This document shows positions 18,597-27,876 of a stretch of DNA of 64,000 nucleotides, in pieces. This DNA is from Rhodococcus_F sp040656415 (lineage in GTDB: Bacteria > Actinomycetota > Actinomycetes > Mycobacteriales > Mycobacteriaceae): the NCBI RefSeq assembly GCF_040656415.1, contig NZ_JBFAMC010000007.1:62001-126000 (forward strand), given 5' to 3'. Positions within the stretch are counted from its first letter, which is position 1, and each line of letters starts with the position of its first letter. The translations under genes and the position numbers were made by a program. The notes under the pieces were generated by a model. That model searched no databases and was not told the origin of the DNA. It was given only the letters and a program-made list of their open reading frames with translations.

Positions 18597-18618
18597 CGCT
18601 ATACGTGCGCTATACGTG
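18597..18618. repeat. 11-bp tandem repeat in the GH64/treY gap
   Basis: CGCTATACGTG is repeated directly at 18597-18607 and 18608-18618, about 120 bases upstream of the GH64 start. It may be a regulatory site; the 177-base gap otherwise holds nothing recognised. Confidence 0.5.
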
Positions 18619-18653
18619 CACGGTCGACCGGATGGGCAGTCGCCCGGCCGCTG

Positions 18654-21047
18654 TCAGCGGTTTCGTTCTGGGAGTGTGAGGAGGGCGACAGGGTAGGTGG
18701 CGAAGAGGACGTCGGCTCGGGGGCCACGTTCCGTGTCGGCGTCGGCGGCCGTGGCGACGGTCTCGCCTGTGAGACGGTCGGTCCACGTCCCCGCGGGCAG
18801 GATGACGGTGGTTTCGCCCCAGCCTCGTTCACCGAGTCTGATGCTGTGGCGAGTCGCTACCGCAACGACATCCGGGGACACACCTTCGGGACCACGTGCG
18901 AACCCCACCACGTGGGCCGCGGCGGGCCCGGTCCCGAAAACAGGGGTATACGATCCTCCGACAAAGGACTCCGGGCGTTCTCGTCGCAGTCGCAGAGCCG
19001 TTCGGACGACGTGCATCTTCGCCGCGCCCGTCGCATCGACAGGTGGATTCTGGAGGTGCCCGAGGACGCGTCGCCGCGCGTCGTAGTTCACCAGGCGGCG
19101 ATTGTCAGGGTCGACGAGCGAGTCCTCCCAGAGTTCGGTGCCCTGGTACACGTCCGGGACTCCCGGGCCGCAGAGTTGGAGGAGTTTCTGGCCCAGGGCG
19201 TCGGACCATCCGTGGGGGGCCAGTTGGGTGCACAGTGAACCGATCGACTTCCCGACCGCTCCGTCGATCACCGTGTCGAGCCAGAGATGGAGATCGCGTT
19301 CGAAGCCCGGGTCGATGTCGGTCCAGGACGTGCGGATTCCGGCTTCACGGGCGGCCTTTTCCGCGTAGGCGTGGATGCGGTCGCGGAAGTCAGGCACCTC
19401 CGCCCCGGACCGACCGTCCGCTGGCCACACCCCGAACAGCGTCTGCCACAGAAACAGGCCGGTGACGGGATCCGGGCTGGGGGCGATCTGCTCCCACCGA
19501 TCGACGCACCCGGCCCACAGGTCGGGCACCTGCGTCAAGACGCCGATCCGAGCTCGGACATCCTCTCCGCGTTTAGTGTCATGGGTCGAGAGCGTCGTCA
19601 TGGCCCTTGGCCACCTGGCGGCGCGCTCGGCGCTCGCGAGGTGGAATTCGGCGGGTGAGATGCCCACCTTTGCCGGGTTGCCGCCCACTTCCTGAAGTGA
19701 CACCAGCCGGGCGGTGCGGTAGAAGAGACAGTCCTCCACCGACTTCGCCATCACCGCGCCGCAGACCTGCTGGAAGCGGGTGGCCGCCTCACCCCGGTTG
19801 ATCAGGGCAGCGGAAAGCGCGTCCAGAGGTTCGGCCCAGGCCGGTTCGTGTCGGGCGATGTCGCCGATCACACGCCCTGCCAGGCCGGCCAGCGGACTGT
19901 AGTCCGAGCGGTAGACAGGCATGGCTGCGATGACGTCCACCACCGCGTCGCGAAGAAGATCGATGCTGCATTCGACGCCCGTCTCCGCGAGGATCGTGCG
20001 CGCCAGTCGCCGGACTTCCGGTGCGAGAACGGTGGTGGCGACGCTGCGCTTGATCACGACCTCCTGCTCGCGGATCCACGTCGCGTCTCCCCGGTCGCCC
20101 GTTCGGGAGGCTGACAGCGCGGTGAGGGCGGCCGTCCCCGATGGGTCCAGGAACACGCCGCCGATCTCGGCGAGCGCGTCGTAGCCGGTGGTGCCGTCGA
20201 TCGGCAGGTGGTCGTCGAGCGGTTCGGTGTTGGTGAGGATCTTCTCGATCACGAGCCAGCGGTCCGTGCCGAGTAAGGTGCGCAGCCGATCGAGGTACTG
20301 GGCCGGATCGGACAACCCGTCCGGGTGGTCGATGCGCACTCCTTCGATCAGCCCGCTGCTCACCCAGTTTCGGAGTTCGCGGTGCGCGGCCTCGAACACC
20401 TTCGGGTCTTCCTGGCGGACGCCTGCGAGGTCACTAATCGCGAAGAATCGGCGGTACCCGACGAGCCCGGCATCCCACGGCACCAGGCGGTAGGACTGAG
20501 CGTCGTGCACAGCTAGAGGGTCCGCGGCATCGGTACCCGGAGCGATCGGGAAGCGGTGCTCGTAGAAGGCGAGCAGCGGTTCGGTGCCCGAGCGGTCGAT
20601 CTCGAGTGATTCGAGATCAGTTTCCGACCCGAGTACAGGGAGCGCGAGACGGCCTCCGACACCGTTTTCCTCATGCCAGTCGATGTCGAAGAAGTCGGCG
20701 TACTCGGATCGGCGACCGTGGGTGAGTACGTCCCACCACCAAGCGTTCTCGCGCGGTTTCGCAACGCCGACATGGTTGGGGACGAGATCCACGACAATCC
20801 CCATTCCCCGGTCACGTAACTCCTCGAACAGCGCGAGCAGCGCCTCGCGCCCGCCGAGCGCGGGATCCACGCGAGTCACGTCCGTGACGTCGTAACCGTG
20901 GGTCGATCCGCTGGCAGCAGTCAGGATCGGCGACAGGTAGACATGCGAGACCCCTAGATCGTCCAGATAGTCGGCGATGGCGGTGGCGTCGTCGAGCGTG
21001 AAATGGTCGCCACGCAATTGGAGTCGGTAAGTTGCCGTGATCGACAT
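18654..21047 (-). CDS. treY: Maltooligosyl trehalose synthase
   Basis: GH13 family enzyme that rearranges the reducing-end alpha-1,4 bond of maltodextrins to alpha,alpha-1,1, giving maltooligosyl-trehalose for TreZ. 797 residues from ATG 21047, preceded by GAGGAAG with good spacing. Conserved blocks: MSITATYRLQL start, DLVPNHVGVAKPRENAWWWD, GVRIDHPDGLSDP (nucleophile Asp), LVIEKILTNTEPLD (acid Glu) and MTTLSTHDTKRGEDVRARI. It follows treX with only 13 bases between, so the two form an operon. The C-terminal domain ends LLTLPERNR. Confidence 0.96.
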   Translation of the reverse strand: MSITATYRLQLRGDHFTLDDATAIADYLDDLGVSHVYLSPILTAASGSTHGYDVTDVTRVDPALGGREALLALFEELRDRGMGIVVDLVPNHVGVAKPRENAWWWDVLTHGRRSEYADFFDIDWHEENGVGGRLALPVLGSETDLESLEIDRSGTEPLLAFYEHRFPIAPGTDAADPLAVHDAQSYRLVPWDAGLVGYRRFFAISDLAGVRQEDPKVFEAAHRELRNWVSSGLIEGVRIDHPDGLSDPAQYLDRLRTLLGTDRWLVIEKILTNTEPLDDHLPIDGTTGYDALAEIGGVFLDPSGTAALTALSASRTGDRGDATWIREQEVVIKRSVATTVLAPEVRRLARTILAETGVECSIDLLRDAVVDVIAAMPVYRSDYSPLAGLAGRVIGDIARHEPAWAEPLDALSAALINRGEAATRFQQVCGAVMAKSVEDCLFYRTARLVSLQEVGGNPAKVGISPAEFHLASAERAARWPRAMTTLSTHDTKRGEDVRARIGVLTQVPDLWAGCVDRWEQIAPSPDPVTGLFLWQTLFGVWPADGRSGAEVPDFRDRIHAYAEKAAREAGIRTSWTDIDPGFERDLHLWLDTVIDGAVGKSIGSLCTQLAPHGWSDALGQKLLQLCGPGVPDVYQGTELWEDSLVDPDNRRLVNYDARRRVLGHLQNPPVDATGAAKMHVVRTALRLRRERPESFVGGSYTPVFGTGPAAAHVVGFARGPEGVSPDVVAVATRHSIRLGERGWGETTVILPAGTWTDRLTGETVATAADADTERGPRADVLFATYPVALLTLPERNR

Positions 21048-21060
21048 CGACTTCCTCGGC

Positions 21061-23337
21061 TCATGTACTCCGACGCAGCACAACCAGTGATCTGGCGCCG
21101 ACCTGCAGCGGATCTCCGGCCTTGATCACCGACTCCGTCTCTCCCGTCGGCTCTCCTGTCGGCACGGACGTGTCGAGCACGACGGTCCACTCGCCGGCAT
21201 AGTGCGAATCCGGAGTGGAGAACCCGATTCCCTCGTGGTGCGCGTTGAAGCACAAGAGAAACGAGTCACCGACAACCCGTTCACCCCGTTGGTTGGGTTC
21301 GTGGATGCCCTCCCCGTTGAGGAAGACCGCCAGAGATCTTCCGAATCCACTGTCCCAGTCCTCGGGAGTCATCTCCTCGCCGGACGGGGTGAGCCAGGCG
21401 ATGTCGCGGGTCTGATTTCCGCTACGGATTGGTGTGCCCTCGAAGAATCGTCGTCGACGGAACACCGGATTCTTCATCCGCAGTGCGATCACCCGTTTGG
21501 TGAACTCGACCAGGTCTGCGTTGGATTCCGCCAGCGACCAGTCCATCCAGGAAAGCTCCGAGTCCTGGCAGTACACGTTGTTGTTGCCGTGCTTGGTGCG
21601 GCCCATCTCGTCGCCGTGTGCCAGCATCGGAGTGCCTTGGCTCAGCATCAGCGTGGCCAGCATGTTCCGGCTCTGCCGCCCCCGCAGGTCGAGGATCTCC
21701 GGATCGTCCGTCGGCCCCTCGACCCCGCAGTTCCAAGAGCGGTTGTGGCTCTCACCGTCGTTGTTGTTCTCGCCGTTGGCCTCGTTGTGCTTCTCGTTGT
21801 AGGACACCAGATCGCGCAGCGTGAACCCGTCGTGGGCGACCACGAAGTTGATGCTCGCGCTGGGACGCCGGCCGGTCGCCTCGTAGAGGTCGGACGAGCC
21901 GGTCAGGCGGGACGCGAACTCGCCGAGAGTCGCAGGCTCACCACGCCAGTAGTCGCGGACGGTGTCCCGGTACTTGCCGTTCCATTCCGTCCACAGGCCA
22001 GGGAAATTGCCCACCTGGTAGCCACCTTCGCCGACGTCCCACGGCTCGGCAATCAGCTTGACCTGACTGACGATCGGGTCCTGTTGGACGAGGTCGAAGA
22101 ACGCGGACAGCCGGTTGACGTCGTGCAGCTCGCGCGCGAGTGTTGACGCCAGGTCGAATCGGAATCCGTCGACGTGCATCTCCGTGACCCAGTACCGAAG
22201 CGAGTCCATGATCAGTTGGAGCGTGTGCGGGTGCCGAGCGTCAAGGCTGTTCCCCGTGCCGGTGTAGTCCTTGTAGTATTCGGCATCCCCGTCGACGAGA
22301 CGGTAGTAGGCGGCGTTGTCGATGCCGCGGAAGCAGATGGTCGGGCCGAGATGGTTGCCCTCGGCCGTGTGGTTGTAGACGACGTCGAGGATCACTTCGA
22401 TACCCGCCTCGTGGAACGAGCGGACCATCGCCTTGAACTCCGACACCGCAGCGCCCGGCTTGTCCGCCGACGAGTACTCGGTGTGCGGTGCGAGGAAGCC
22501 GAACGTGTTGTACCCCCAGTAGTTCCGTAACCCACGGTCGAGCAGGGGCTGGTCGTGCATGAACTGGTGCACGGGCATCAGTTCGATCGCTGTGACACCG
22601 AGGCCGACCAGGTGGTCGATGATCACTGGATGCGCCAGGCCCGCGTACGTGCCGCGGAGTTGCTTGGGGACGCCGGGGTGGGTTGCCGTCATGCCCTTGA
22701 CATGTGCCTCGTAGATCACTGTGTCGTGGTAGGGGCGTTTGGGAGCACGGTCGAAGGCCCAGTCGAAGAACGGGTTGATCACGACGGTGGTCATCGTGTG
22801 ACCGAGTGAATCATGCCCGGGCAAGACAGGTTTCGCAGGCTTGTCGGACTCCGCAAGCTTTTCGCCTACTGGTGCAATCTCGGCGTCCGCATGCCCTACC
22901 AGACGCTTCTCGCGTTTCACGTCATCGGTGTCGACCTTTTCGCTGTGGCCGATCGTTTCTTCGACATCGTAGGAGTAGAGGGAGCGATCTCCGTCGAAGT
23001 TGCCGTCGAAGGCCTTGCCGTAAGGGTCGAGAAGGAGTTTACTCGGATCGCAGCGATGTCCGGCTGCCGGATTCCACGGTCCGTGGACCCGGTAGCCGTA
23101 GCGCTGACCGGGAACGACGGTTGGCAGATACGCATGCCACACGTACCCGTCGACCTCTTCGAGGCGGACTCTGGTTTCCGTGCCGTCCTTGGCGATCAGG
23201 CACAGATCGACAGCCTCGGCGACTTCGGAGAACAACGAGAAATTCGTCCCTGCCCCGTCGTAGGTGGCTCCGAGGGGATAGGCGCTACCGGGCCACACAG
23301 GGATGTGCGTGGTGTCGGTCGAGTTGCTCGCGTCCAT
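21061..23337 (-). CDS. treX: Glycogen debranching enzyme
   Basis: GH13 isoamylase-type debranching enzyme (treX/glgX), 758 residues, which supplies linear maltodextrins for TreY. Start ATG 23337 gives MDASNSTDTTHIPVWPGSAY, matching family N-termini. Motifs in order: CBM48 domain (TNFSLFSEVAEAVDLCLI), DVVYNHTAEGNHLGPT, DGFRFDLASTLARE (nucleophile Asp), KLIAEPWDVGEGGYQ (acid Glu) and NFVVAHDGFTLRDLVSYNEK. First gene of the treX-treY operon; treZ is displaced 5 kb downstream. Confidence 0.95.
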   Translation of the reverse strand: MDASNSTDTTHIPVWPGSAYPLGATYDGAGTNFSLFSEVAEAVDLCLIAKDGTETRVRLEEVDGYVWHAYLPTVVPGQRYGYRVHGPWNPAAGHRCDPSKLLLDPYGKAFDGNFDGDRSLYSYDVEETIGHSEKVDTDDVKREKRLVGHADAEIAPVGEKLAESDKPAKPVLPGHDSLGHTMTTVVINPFFDWAFDRAPKRPYHDTVIYEAHVKGMTATHPGVPKQLRGTYAGLAHPVIIDHLVGLGVTAIELMPVHQFMHDQPLLDRGLRNYWGYNTFGFLAPHTEYSSADKPGAAVSEFKAMVRSFHEAGIEVILDVVYNHTAEGNHLGPTICFRGIDNAAYYRLVDGDAEYYKDYTGTGNSLDARHPHTLQLIMDSLRYWVTEMHVDGFRFDLASTLARELHDVNRLSAFFDLVQQDPIVSQVKLIAEPWDVGEGGYQVGNFPGLWTEWNGKYRDTVRDYWRGEPATLGEFASRLTGSSDLYEATGRRPSASINFVVAHDGFTLRDLVSYNEKHNEANGENNNDGESHNRSWNCGVEGPTDDPEILDLRGRQSRNMLATLMLSQGTPMLAHGDEMGRTKHGNNNVYCQDSELSWMDWSLAESNADLVEFTKRVIALRMKNPVFRRRRFFEGTPIRSGNQTRDIAWLTPSGEEMTPEDWDSGFGRSLAVFLNGEGIHEPNQRGERVVGDSFLLCFNAHHEGIGFSTPDSHYAGEWTVVLDTSVPTGEPTGETESVIKAGDPLQVGARSLVVLRRST

Positions 23338-23388
23338 ACCGAGAACATTAGCTCTCGCGTCCGGCACGTTCCCGGTTCGACAATGAGG

Positions 23389-24681
23389 TCAGTGCGCACT
23401 CTGGCTTCGTGCGACAGCGCACATTCCGGCTGTGATGATGCCTACGTCCTCGGTGGTGCTCACATATGGCGGCATGGTGTAGATCAGGTTTCGGAAGGGC
23501 CGTAGCCACACCCCGGAGGCAACTGCAGCTTCGGTAGCGGTCCGCATGTCGACGGGGTCCGCTAGTTCGATTACTCCGATGGCACCGAGCACCCGGACGT
23601 CCCGGACACCGGGGATCTCGAGGGCCGGCTCGAGGCCCGATTCGAGCGCGCCGTTCACGTTTGCGATCTCGCCTCGCCAGTCCCGGGACAGCAGCAGTTC
23701 GATGGACGCCACAGCGACAGCACACGCGAGCGGATTGGCCATGAACGTCGGACCGTGCATCAGCCCACCGGCTTCTCCGGAACTGATGGTTTCCGCGATC
23801 TCGGTGGAGCAGAGGGCCGCTGCAAGGGTCATGTATCCGCCGGTGAGGGCTTTGCCGACGCACATGATGTCAGGACTGACCCGGGCGTGATCGGCGGCGA
23901 ACAACTCGCCGGTTCGTCCGAAGCCCGTGGCGATCTCGTCGAAGATCAGCAGCAATTCGTGCTCATCGCAGATCCGTCGAAGTTCTGACAGATACCGGGG
24001 ATCGTGGAAACGCATGCCGCCGGCACCCTGCACCACCGGCTCCACAATGACGGCCGCCAGTTCGCTCGAATGTGACTCCACCAGGCGTTCGAAATCCGCG
24101 ACGTAGCTCAGGTCGAACTCGCGCGGCGGCGGCGGCGCGAACACCTGCCGTGCCAGTACGTCCGTCCACAGTGAATGCATGCCGCCATCGGGGTCGCAGA
24201 CGCTCATCGGTGCGAACGTGTCGCCGTGGTAGCCGCCGCGCCACGTGAGTAGGCGATGCTTGCCCGGCATGCCACGGCTTCGCCAGTACTGCAGGCTCAT
24301 CTTTACCGCTACTTCGACGGACACCGAACCCGAGTCGGCGAGAAAGACCTTGTCGAGTCCGGTCGGGGTGATTTCGACGAGCAGCTGCGCCAGCCTGGCG
24401 GCTGGTTCGTGCGTGAGTCCCCCGAACATGACGTGACTCATCCGTCCGAGTTGCGCGGTGGCCGCAGCATCCAGGCTCGGGTGTCGATAGCCGTGCACCG
24501 CTGCCCACCAGGAACTCATACCGTCCACGAGTTCGCGCCCGTCGGCGAGGGTGAGCCGAGTCCCGTAAGCCGAAGCCACCACGAGAGGAACCGTCGAGGA
24601 GGGGAATGCCCCATACGGATGCCACAGAAGCGAGGCATCGAGGGCACTGATGTCGTCGACGGACAGGCTCGGGTTTGTCAC
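23389..24681 (-). CDS. bioA: Adenosylmethionine-8-amino-7-oxononanoate aminotransferase
   Basis: PLP class III aminotransferase making 7,8-diaminopelargonate from 8-amino-7-oxononanoate with S-adenosylmethionine as donor. About 430 residues from GTG 24681 (MTNPSLSVDDISALD); ATG 24732 would extend into the operator. Motifs: LWHPYGAFPSS near the start, MSSWWAAVHGYRHP, the PLP-binding FDEIATGFGRTGELFA, and GKALTGGYMTLAA with the Schiff-base lysine. It is divergent from bioF; the shared gap holds a BioQ-type palindrome. Confidence 0.95.
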   Translation of the reverse strand: MTNPSLSVDDISALDASLLWHPYGAFPSSTVPLVVASAYGTRLTLADGRELVDGMSSWWAAVHGYRHPSLDAAATAQLGRMSHVMFGGLTHEPAARLAQLLVEITPTGLDKVFLADSGSVSVEVAVKMSLQYWRSRGMPGKHRLLTWRGGYHGDTFAPMSVCDPDGGMHSLWTDVLARQVFAPPPPREFDLSYVADFERLVESHSSELAAVIVEPVVQGAGGMRFHDPRYLSELRRICDEHELLLIFDEIATGFGRTGELFAADHARVSPDIMCVGKALTGGYMTLAAALCSTEIAETISSGEAGGLMHGPTFMANPLACAVAVASIELLLSRDWRGEIANVNGALESGLEPALEIPGVRDVRVLGAIGVIELADPVDMRTATEAAVASGVWLRPFRNLIYTMPPYVSTTEDVGIITAGMCAVARSQSAH

Positions 24682-24724
24682 GGGCTCGACCCTAACCACA
24701 CACGGAAAGTCGACCCACTCCGGG

Positions 24725-24739
24725 TTGAACACCGTTCAA
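24725..24739. promoter_or_regulatory. BioQ-type operator in bioA/bioF gap
   Basis: TTGAACACCGTTCAA is a perfect 15-base palindrome (6-base arms around ACC). It matches the TGAAC-N3-GTTCA consensus that I recall for BioQ, the TetR-family biotin repressor of corynebacteria and mycobacteria. It lies 44 bases upstream of the bioA start and 20 upstream of the bioF start, so it can repress both. Confidence 0.85.
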
Positions 24740-24758
24740 GTCCCGTATCGTGCCGAGG

Positions 24759-25901
24759 GTGAGTATCGACAGCACCCTGTCCACATGGCTCGACGACGTC
24801 GCGGACCGGCGCCGCGGCGCCGGACTGCACCGCGATTTGCGTCCCCGGACGCCCGGTACCGCATTGATCGATCTGGCGTCCAACGACTACCTCGGACTCG
24901 TGCGCCATCCAGAGGTGGTGCGTGGTGCGATGTCGGCGCTGAGCCGGTGGGGGGCGGGGGCAACCGGTTCACGTCTGGTCACGGGGTCCACCACAGACCA
25001 CGATCGGCTCGAGTCGGAGCTCGCGGACTTCGTCGGGGCAGAGGCCGGGCTGGTGTTCTCCTCGGGGTACACCGCGAACCTTGGCGCCGTCACTGCACTG
25101 TCCGGTCCGGGCTCGCTCATCGTCTCCGACGCCGGAAGCCATGCCTCGCTGGTCGACGCCTGCAGGTTGTCCCGCGCTCGCGTCGCGGTATCGCCGCATT
25201 CGGACATCGAGTTCGTTCGCAGCGCACTGGCCACGAGGGGCGAGGAGCGCGCGCTCGTAGTCACCGATTCGGTGTTCAGCGCCGATGGCGATCTCTCCCC
25301 GCTGGTCGGACTGCACCGGGTATGCCGCGAATACGGTGCGTTTCTCGTCGTGGACGAGGCGCACGGCATCGGCGTACGCGGTGTCGGGGGACGCGGTCTC
25401 GTGCATGAGGTCGGGCTTGCGGGCGAACCCGACATCGTGGTTACGGCCACTTTGTCGAAATCCCTCGCCAGCCAGGGCGGCGCGGTTCTCGCGTCGGAAA
25501 GGGTCCGCGCACACCTCATCGACGCCGCCCGCACCTTCATCTTCGACACGGGTCTTGCCCCGGCGTCGGTGGGAGCAGCGCGCGCGGCTCTCATGATTCT
25601 GCGGCGCGAGCCTCATCGAGCGAAGTCAGTACTGGACCGCGCGCAGGATCTCGCCCGGTACACCGGCGCGAAGACACCCGAATCCGCCGTGGTTTCGGTG
25701 ATTCTCGGTGATCCTCAGCTGGCGTTCGATGCCGCCGCCGCTTGCCGGGAACGAGGACTGCATGTCGGTTGTTTCAGACCTCCGTCCGTGCCGGAGGGCA
25801 CGTCCCGTCTGCGGCTCACCGCACGGGCGACGCTCGGTCCCGACGAACTGGCACGAATAGAGACGGTCCTCGGTGAGGTCCTGACGGGAGCGTTCGCGTG
25901 A
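24759..25901 (+). CDS. bioF: 8-amino-7-oxononanoate synthase
   Basis: PLP alpha-oxoamine synthase condensing pimeloyl thioester with alanine. About 380 residues. Blocks: LIDLASNDYLGLVRHPEVV, WGAGATGSRLVTGSTTDHDR, FLVVDEAHGIGVRGVGGRG (Asp contacting the pyridine ring) and TATLSKSLASQGGAV (Schiff-base Lys). GTG 24759 gives MSIDSTLSTWLDDVADRR; GTG 24750 would add three residues. Little leader remains after the operator, so the message may be leaderless. The stop overlaps bioD by 4 bases. Confidence 0.95.
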   Translation: MSIDSTLSTWLDDVADRRRGAGLHRDLRPRTPGTALIDLASNDYLGLVRHPEVVRGAMSALSRWGAGATGSRLVTGSTTDHDRLESELADFVGAEAGLVFSSGYTANLGAVTALSGPGSLIVSDAGSHASLVDACRLSRARVAVSPHSDIEFVRSALATRGEERALVVTDSVFSADGDLSPLVGLHRVCREYGAFLVVDEAHGIGVRGVGGRGLVHEVGLAGEPDIVVTATLSKSLASQGGAVLASERVRAHLIDAARTFIFDTGLAPASVGAARAALMILRREPHRAKSVLDRAQDLARYTGAKTPESAVVSVILGDPQLAFDAAAACRERGLHVGCFRPPSVPEGTSRLRLTARATLGPDELARIETVLGEVLTGAFA

Positions 25902-26641
25902 GTATCCTCCTGATCACCGGCACGTCGACCGACGTGGGCAAGACCGTCGTCACAGCGGCGCTCGCCGCTGCGGCGCGTACGGCGGGCCTGTCCGTCGCGG
26001 TATGCAAGCCCGTGCAGACCGGTGTTGCTACGGGGGAGCCGGGCGATCTCGCCGAGGTGACGAGGCTCTCCGATGTCACGGCGGTGTTCGAATTCGCCCG
26101 CTACCCGGATCCGCTCGCCCCCGATACCGCGGCCCGCCGCGCCGGTCTGCCGATGGTGCGGTGCACCGAGGTCGTGGACAGGGTGAGAGCGCTCGACGCA
26201 GAGTACGACCTGGTCCTTGTCGAGGGGGCAGGCGGCCTACTCGTGCGTCTGGGAGTCGATGGGTTCACGCTCGTCGATCTGTCGCGGGCACTCGACGCAC
26301 CGACCGTGGTGGTCGCCGCAGCCGAGCTCGGCACTCTCAATCACACCGAACTCACCACCCGCGCTCTGACGGCCGAGCGGCTCCCCTGTGCCGGAATTGT
26401 GATCGGATCGTGGCCGGACGAGCCCGGCCTCGCCGAACGCTGTAACCTCGACGATCTCCCAGCTGTGACCGGTGTCGATGTCGTCGGATCGGTCCCCGCC
26501 GGTAGTGGCTACCTGCACTCGAAGGAATTTTCTGCGATGGCACCTACGTGGTTCGACGCCACATGGTTGACCTCGACGTTGAAGTTTGGTCACGACTCTC
26601 CACGGCTTCAAATCAACGCGGGTCCGACCATATACCGGTAA
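25898..26641 (+). CDS. bioD: Dethiobiotin synthetase
   Basis: ATP-dependent carboxylase closing the ureido ring of dethiobiotin. 247 residues, a little longer than usual because of a C-terminal tail after about residue 225. The P-loop is GTSTDVGKTVVTAAL at residues 7-21; VCKPVQTGV carries the substrate lysine and LVLVEGAGGLLVRLG is the second nucleotide loop. Start GTG 25898 overlaps the bioF stop. Last gene of the bioFD operon; the Sdh1 genes follow after 44 bases. Confidence 0.94.
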   Translation: MSILLITGTSTDVGKTVVTAALAAAARTAGLSVAVCKPVQTGVATGEPGDLAEVTRLSDVTAVFEFARYPDPLAPDTAARRAGLPMVRCTEVVDRVRALDAEYDLVLVEGAGGLLVRLGVDGFTLVDLSRALDAPTVVVAAAELGTLNHTELTTRALTAERLPCAGIVIGSWPDEPGLAERCNLDDLPAVTGVDVVGSVPAGSGYLHSKEFSAMAPTWFDATWLTSTLKFGHDSPRLQINAGPTIYR

Positions 26642-26685
26642 CGTGACAAACATCACGGATATACGGCCGGGTTGGGAGGGGTGTC

Positions 26686-26967
26686 ATGTCGACCTCCGAA
26701 ATGCTCGAATTGAATCGCACGATCGACCGTCTGCGGCGCTGCGTCGGTAACCTGCGTTCGATGTACGGCGACGCTGCACCTGTGCGGCGACTGGACAACG
26801 ACCTGCAGCGTCTCGAGATCGACGCGCAAGAATTGGATTCCTCGCCTCCGCATGCCGCCAGCGAATCTGGGGAGCGGATCAAAGTGCCTGATACCCCATA
26901 CGACGCGTCCATGTGGCGGGGCGTCGATGATGAGGGTCTAGGCGGACTCCACTACGAGCGCGAATGA
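26686..26967 (+). CDS. Small conserved protein preceding Sdh1 (Rv0250c-like position)
   Basis: 93 residues from ATG 26686, with GGGAGGGG just upstream. The first 55 residues are a helical, possibly coiled-coil segment (TIDRLRRCVGNLRSMYGDAA, LDNDLQRLEIDAQELD); the rest is acidic and probably unstructured (MWRGVDDEGLGGLHYERE). It overlaps the SdhC anchor gene by 4 bases. In M. tuberculosis a protein of similar size, Rv0250c, occupies the same place beside the Sdh1 operon, so I infer an accessory or assembly role for the complex, unproven. Confidence 0.75.
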   Translation: MSTSEMLELNRTIDRLRRCVGNLRSMYGDAAPVRRLDNDLQRLEIDAQELDSSPPHAASESGERIKVPDTPYDASMWRGVDDEGLGGLHYERE

Positions 26968-27788
26968 GCGCGCCGCCGATGAATCCCGGCAGTTCCGGTG
27001 TCGGGTTCCCGACGCGTGCCCGGATCGCGGAGCGCACGCTCCGCACCGACCGATGGTGGCAGGAGCCGCTGCTGACAGTGCTCGGCCTGTCTGTCTTCGT
27101 GATCTATGCGTCGATCCGTTCGTGGGTGAGAACCGCGTACTGGGTCGACGATTATCACTACCTGACGCCGTTCTACTCGCCGTGCCTGAGTGACTCGTGC
27201 GTGCCGGGCTCCAGCCACTTCGGCACTCCCATCGGCGAACTGCCGATGTTCATTCCGCTCGGATTTCTGGTGCTGCCTCTGCTGCTCGGGTTCCGGCTCA
27301 CGTGCTACTACTACCGCAAGGCCTACTACCGGTCGGTATGGCTCGCACCGCCCGCATGTGCGGTCGCCGAGCCGCACCGCACCTACTCGGGCGAGACGCG
27401 ACTGCCGCTGATCATCCAGAACGCACACCGTTACTTCTTCTATTTCGCTGTGATCATCTCGGCGATCAATACCTATGACGCGATCGGCGCGTTCCGTGGT
27501 GCGGACGGCGGGTTCGGCATCGGGCTCGGAACCTTGATACTCGTCGGCAACGTGACCCTGCTCTGGGCGTACACCGTGTCGTGTCATTCCTGTCGGCACG
27601 TCACCGGTGGCAGGCTCACTCACTTCTCGAAGCACCCGATCCGGTACTGGCTGTGGACTCAGGTGAGCAAGCTGAACACCCGCCACATGCAACTTGCCTG
27701 GATCACCCTGGCCACGCTGATGATCACCGACTTCTACGTGATGCTCGTAGCCAGCGGAACCCTGACCGACCTCCGCCTGATCAATTGA
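26964..27788 (+). CDS. sdhC: Sdh1-type succinate dehydrogenase membrane anchor
   Basis: 274 residues, about five membrane helices (roughly 37-55, 92-112, 155-172, 188-206, 240-262), with cytoplasmic N-terminus. This single anchor corresponds to Rv0249c of the mycobacterial Sdh1 complex, which replaces the usual SdhC/SdhD pair. Candidate metal ligands are Cys74 and Cys79 (SPCLSDSCVPG) and the C-H-S-C-R-H cluster at residues 207-212. A membrane-embedded Rieske-type 2Fe-2S centre has, as I recall, been reported for mycobacterial Sdh1, and these residues fit such a site. Operon: small protein-sdhC-sdhA-sdhB. Confidence 0.88.
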   Translation: MSAPPMNPGSSGVGFPTRARIAERTLRTDRWWQEPLLTVLGLSVFVIYASIRSWVRTAYWVDDYHYLTPFYSPCLSDSCVPGSSHFGTPIGELPMFIPLGFLVLPLLLGFRLTCYYYRKAYYRSVWLAPPACAVAEPHRTYSGETRLPLIIQNAHRYFFYFAVIISAINTYDAIGAFRGADGGFGIGLGTLILVGNVTLLWAYTVSCHSCRHVTGGRLTHFSKHPIRYWLWTQVSKLNTRHMQLAWITLATLMITDFYVMLVASGTLTDLRLIN

Positions 27789-27876
27789 CCGGCCACCGAG
27801 TAGTCGAGTCGCGCGGGAGTCGGAAGACGCCGTGCAGGCGAAGACCATGGGCAGTTGCCGACAAAGAGGGAGTGCA

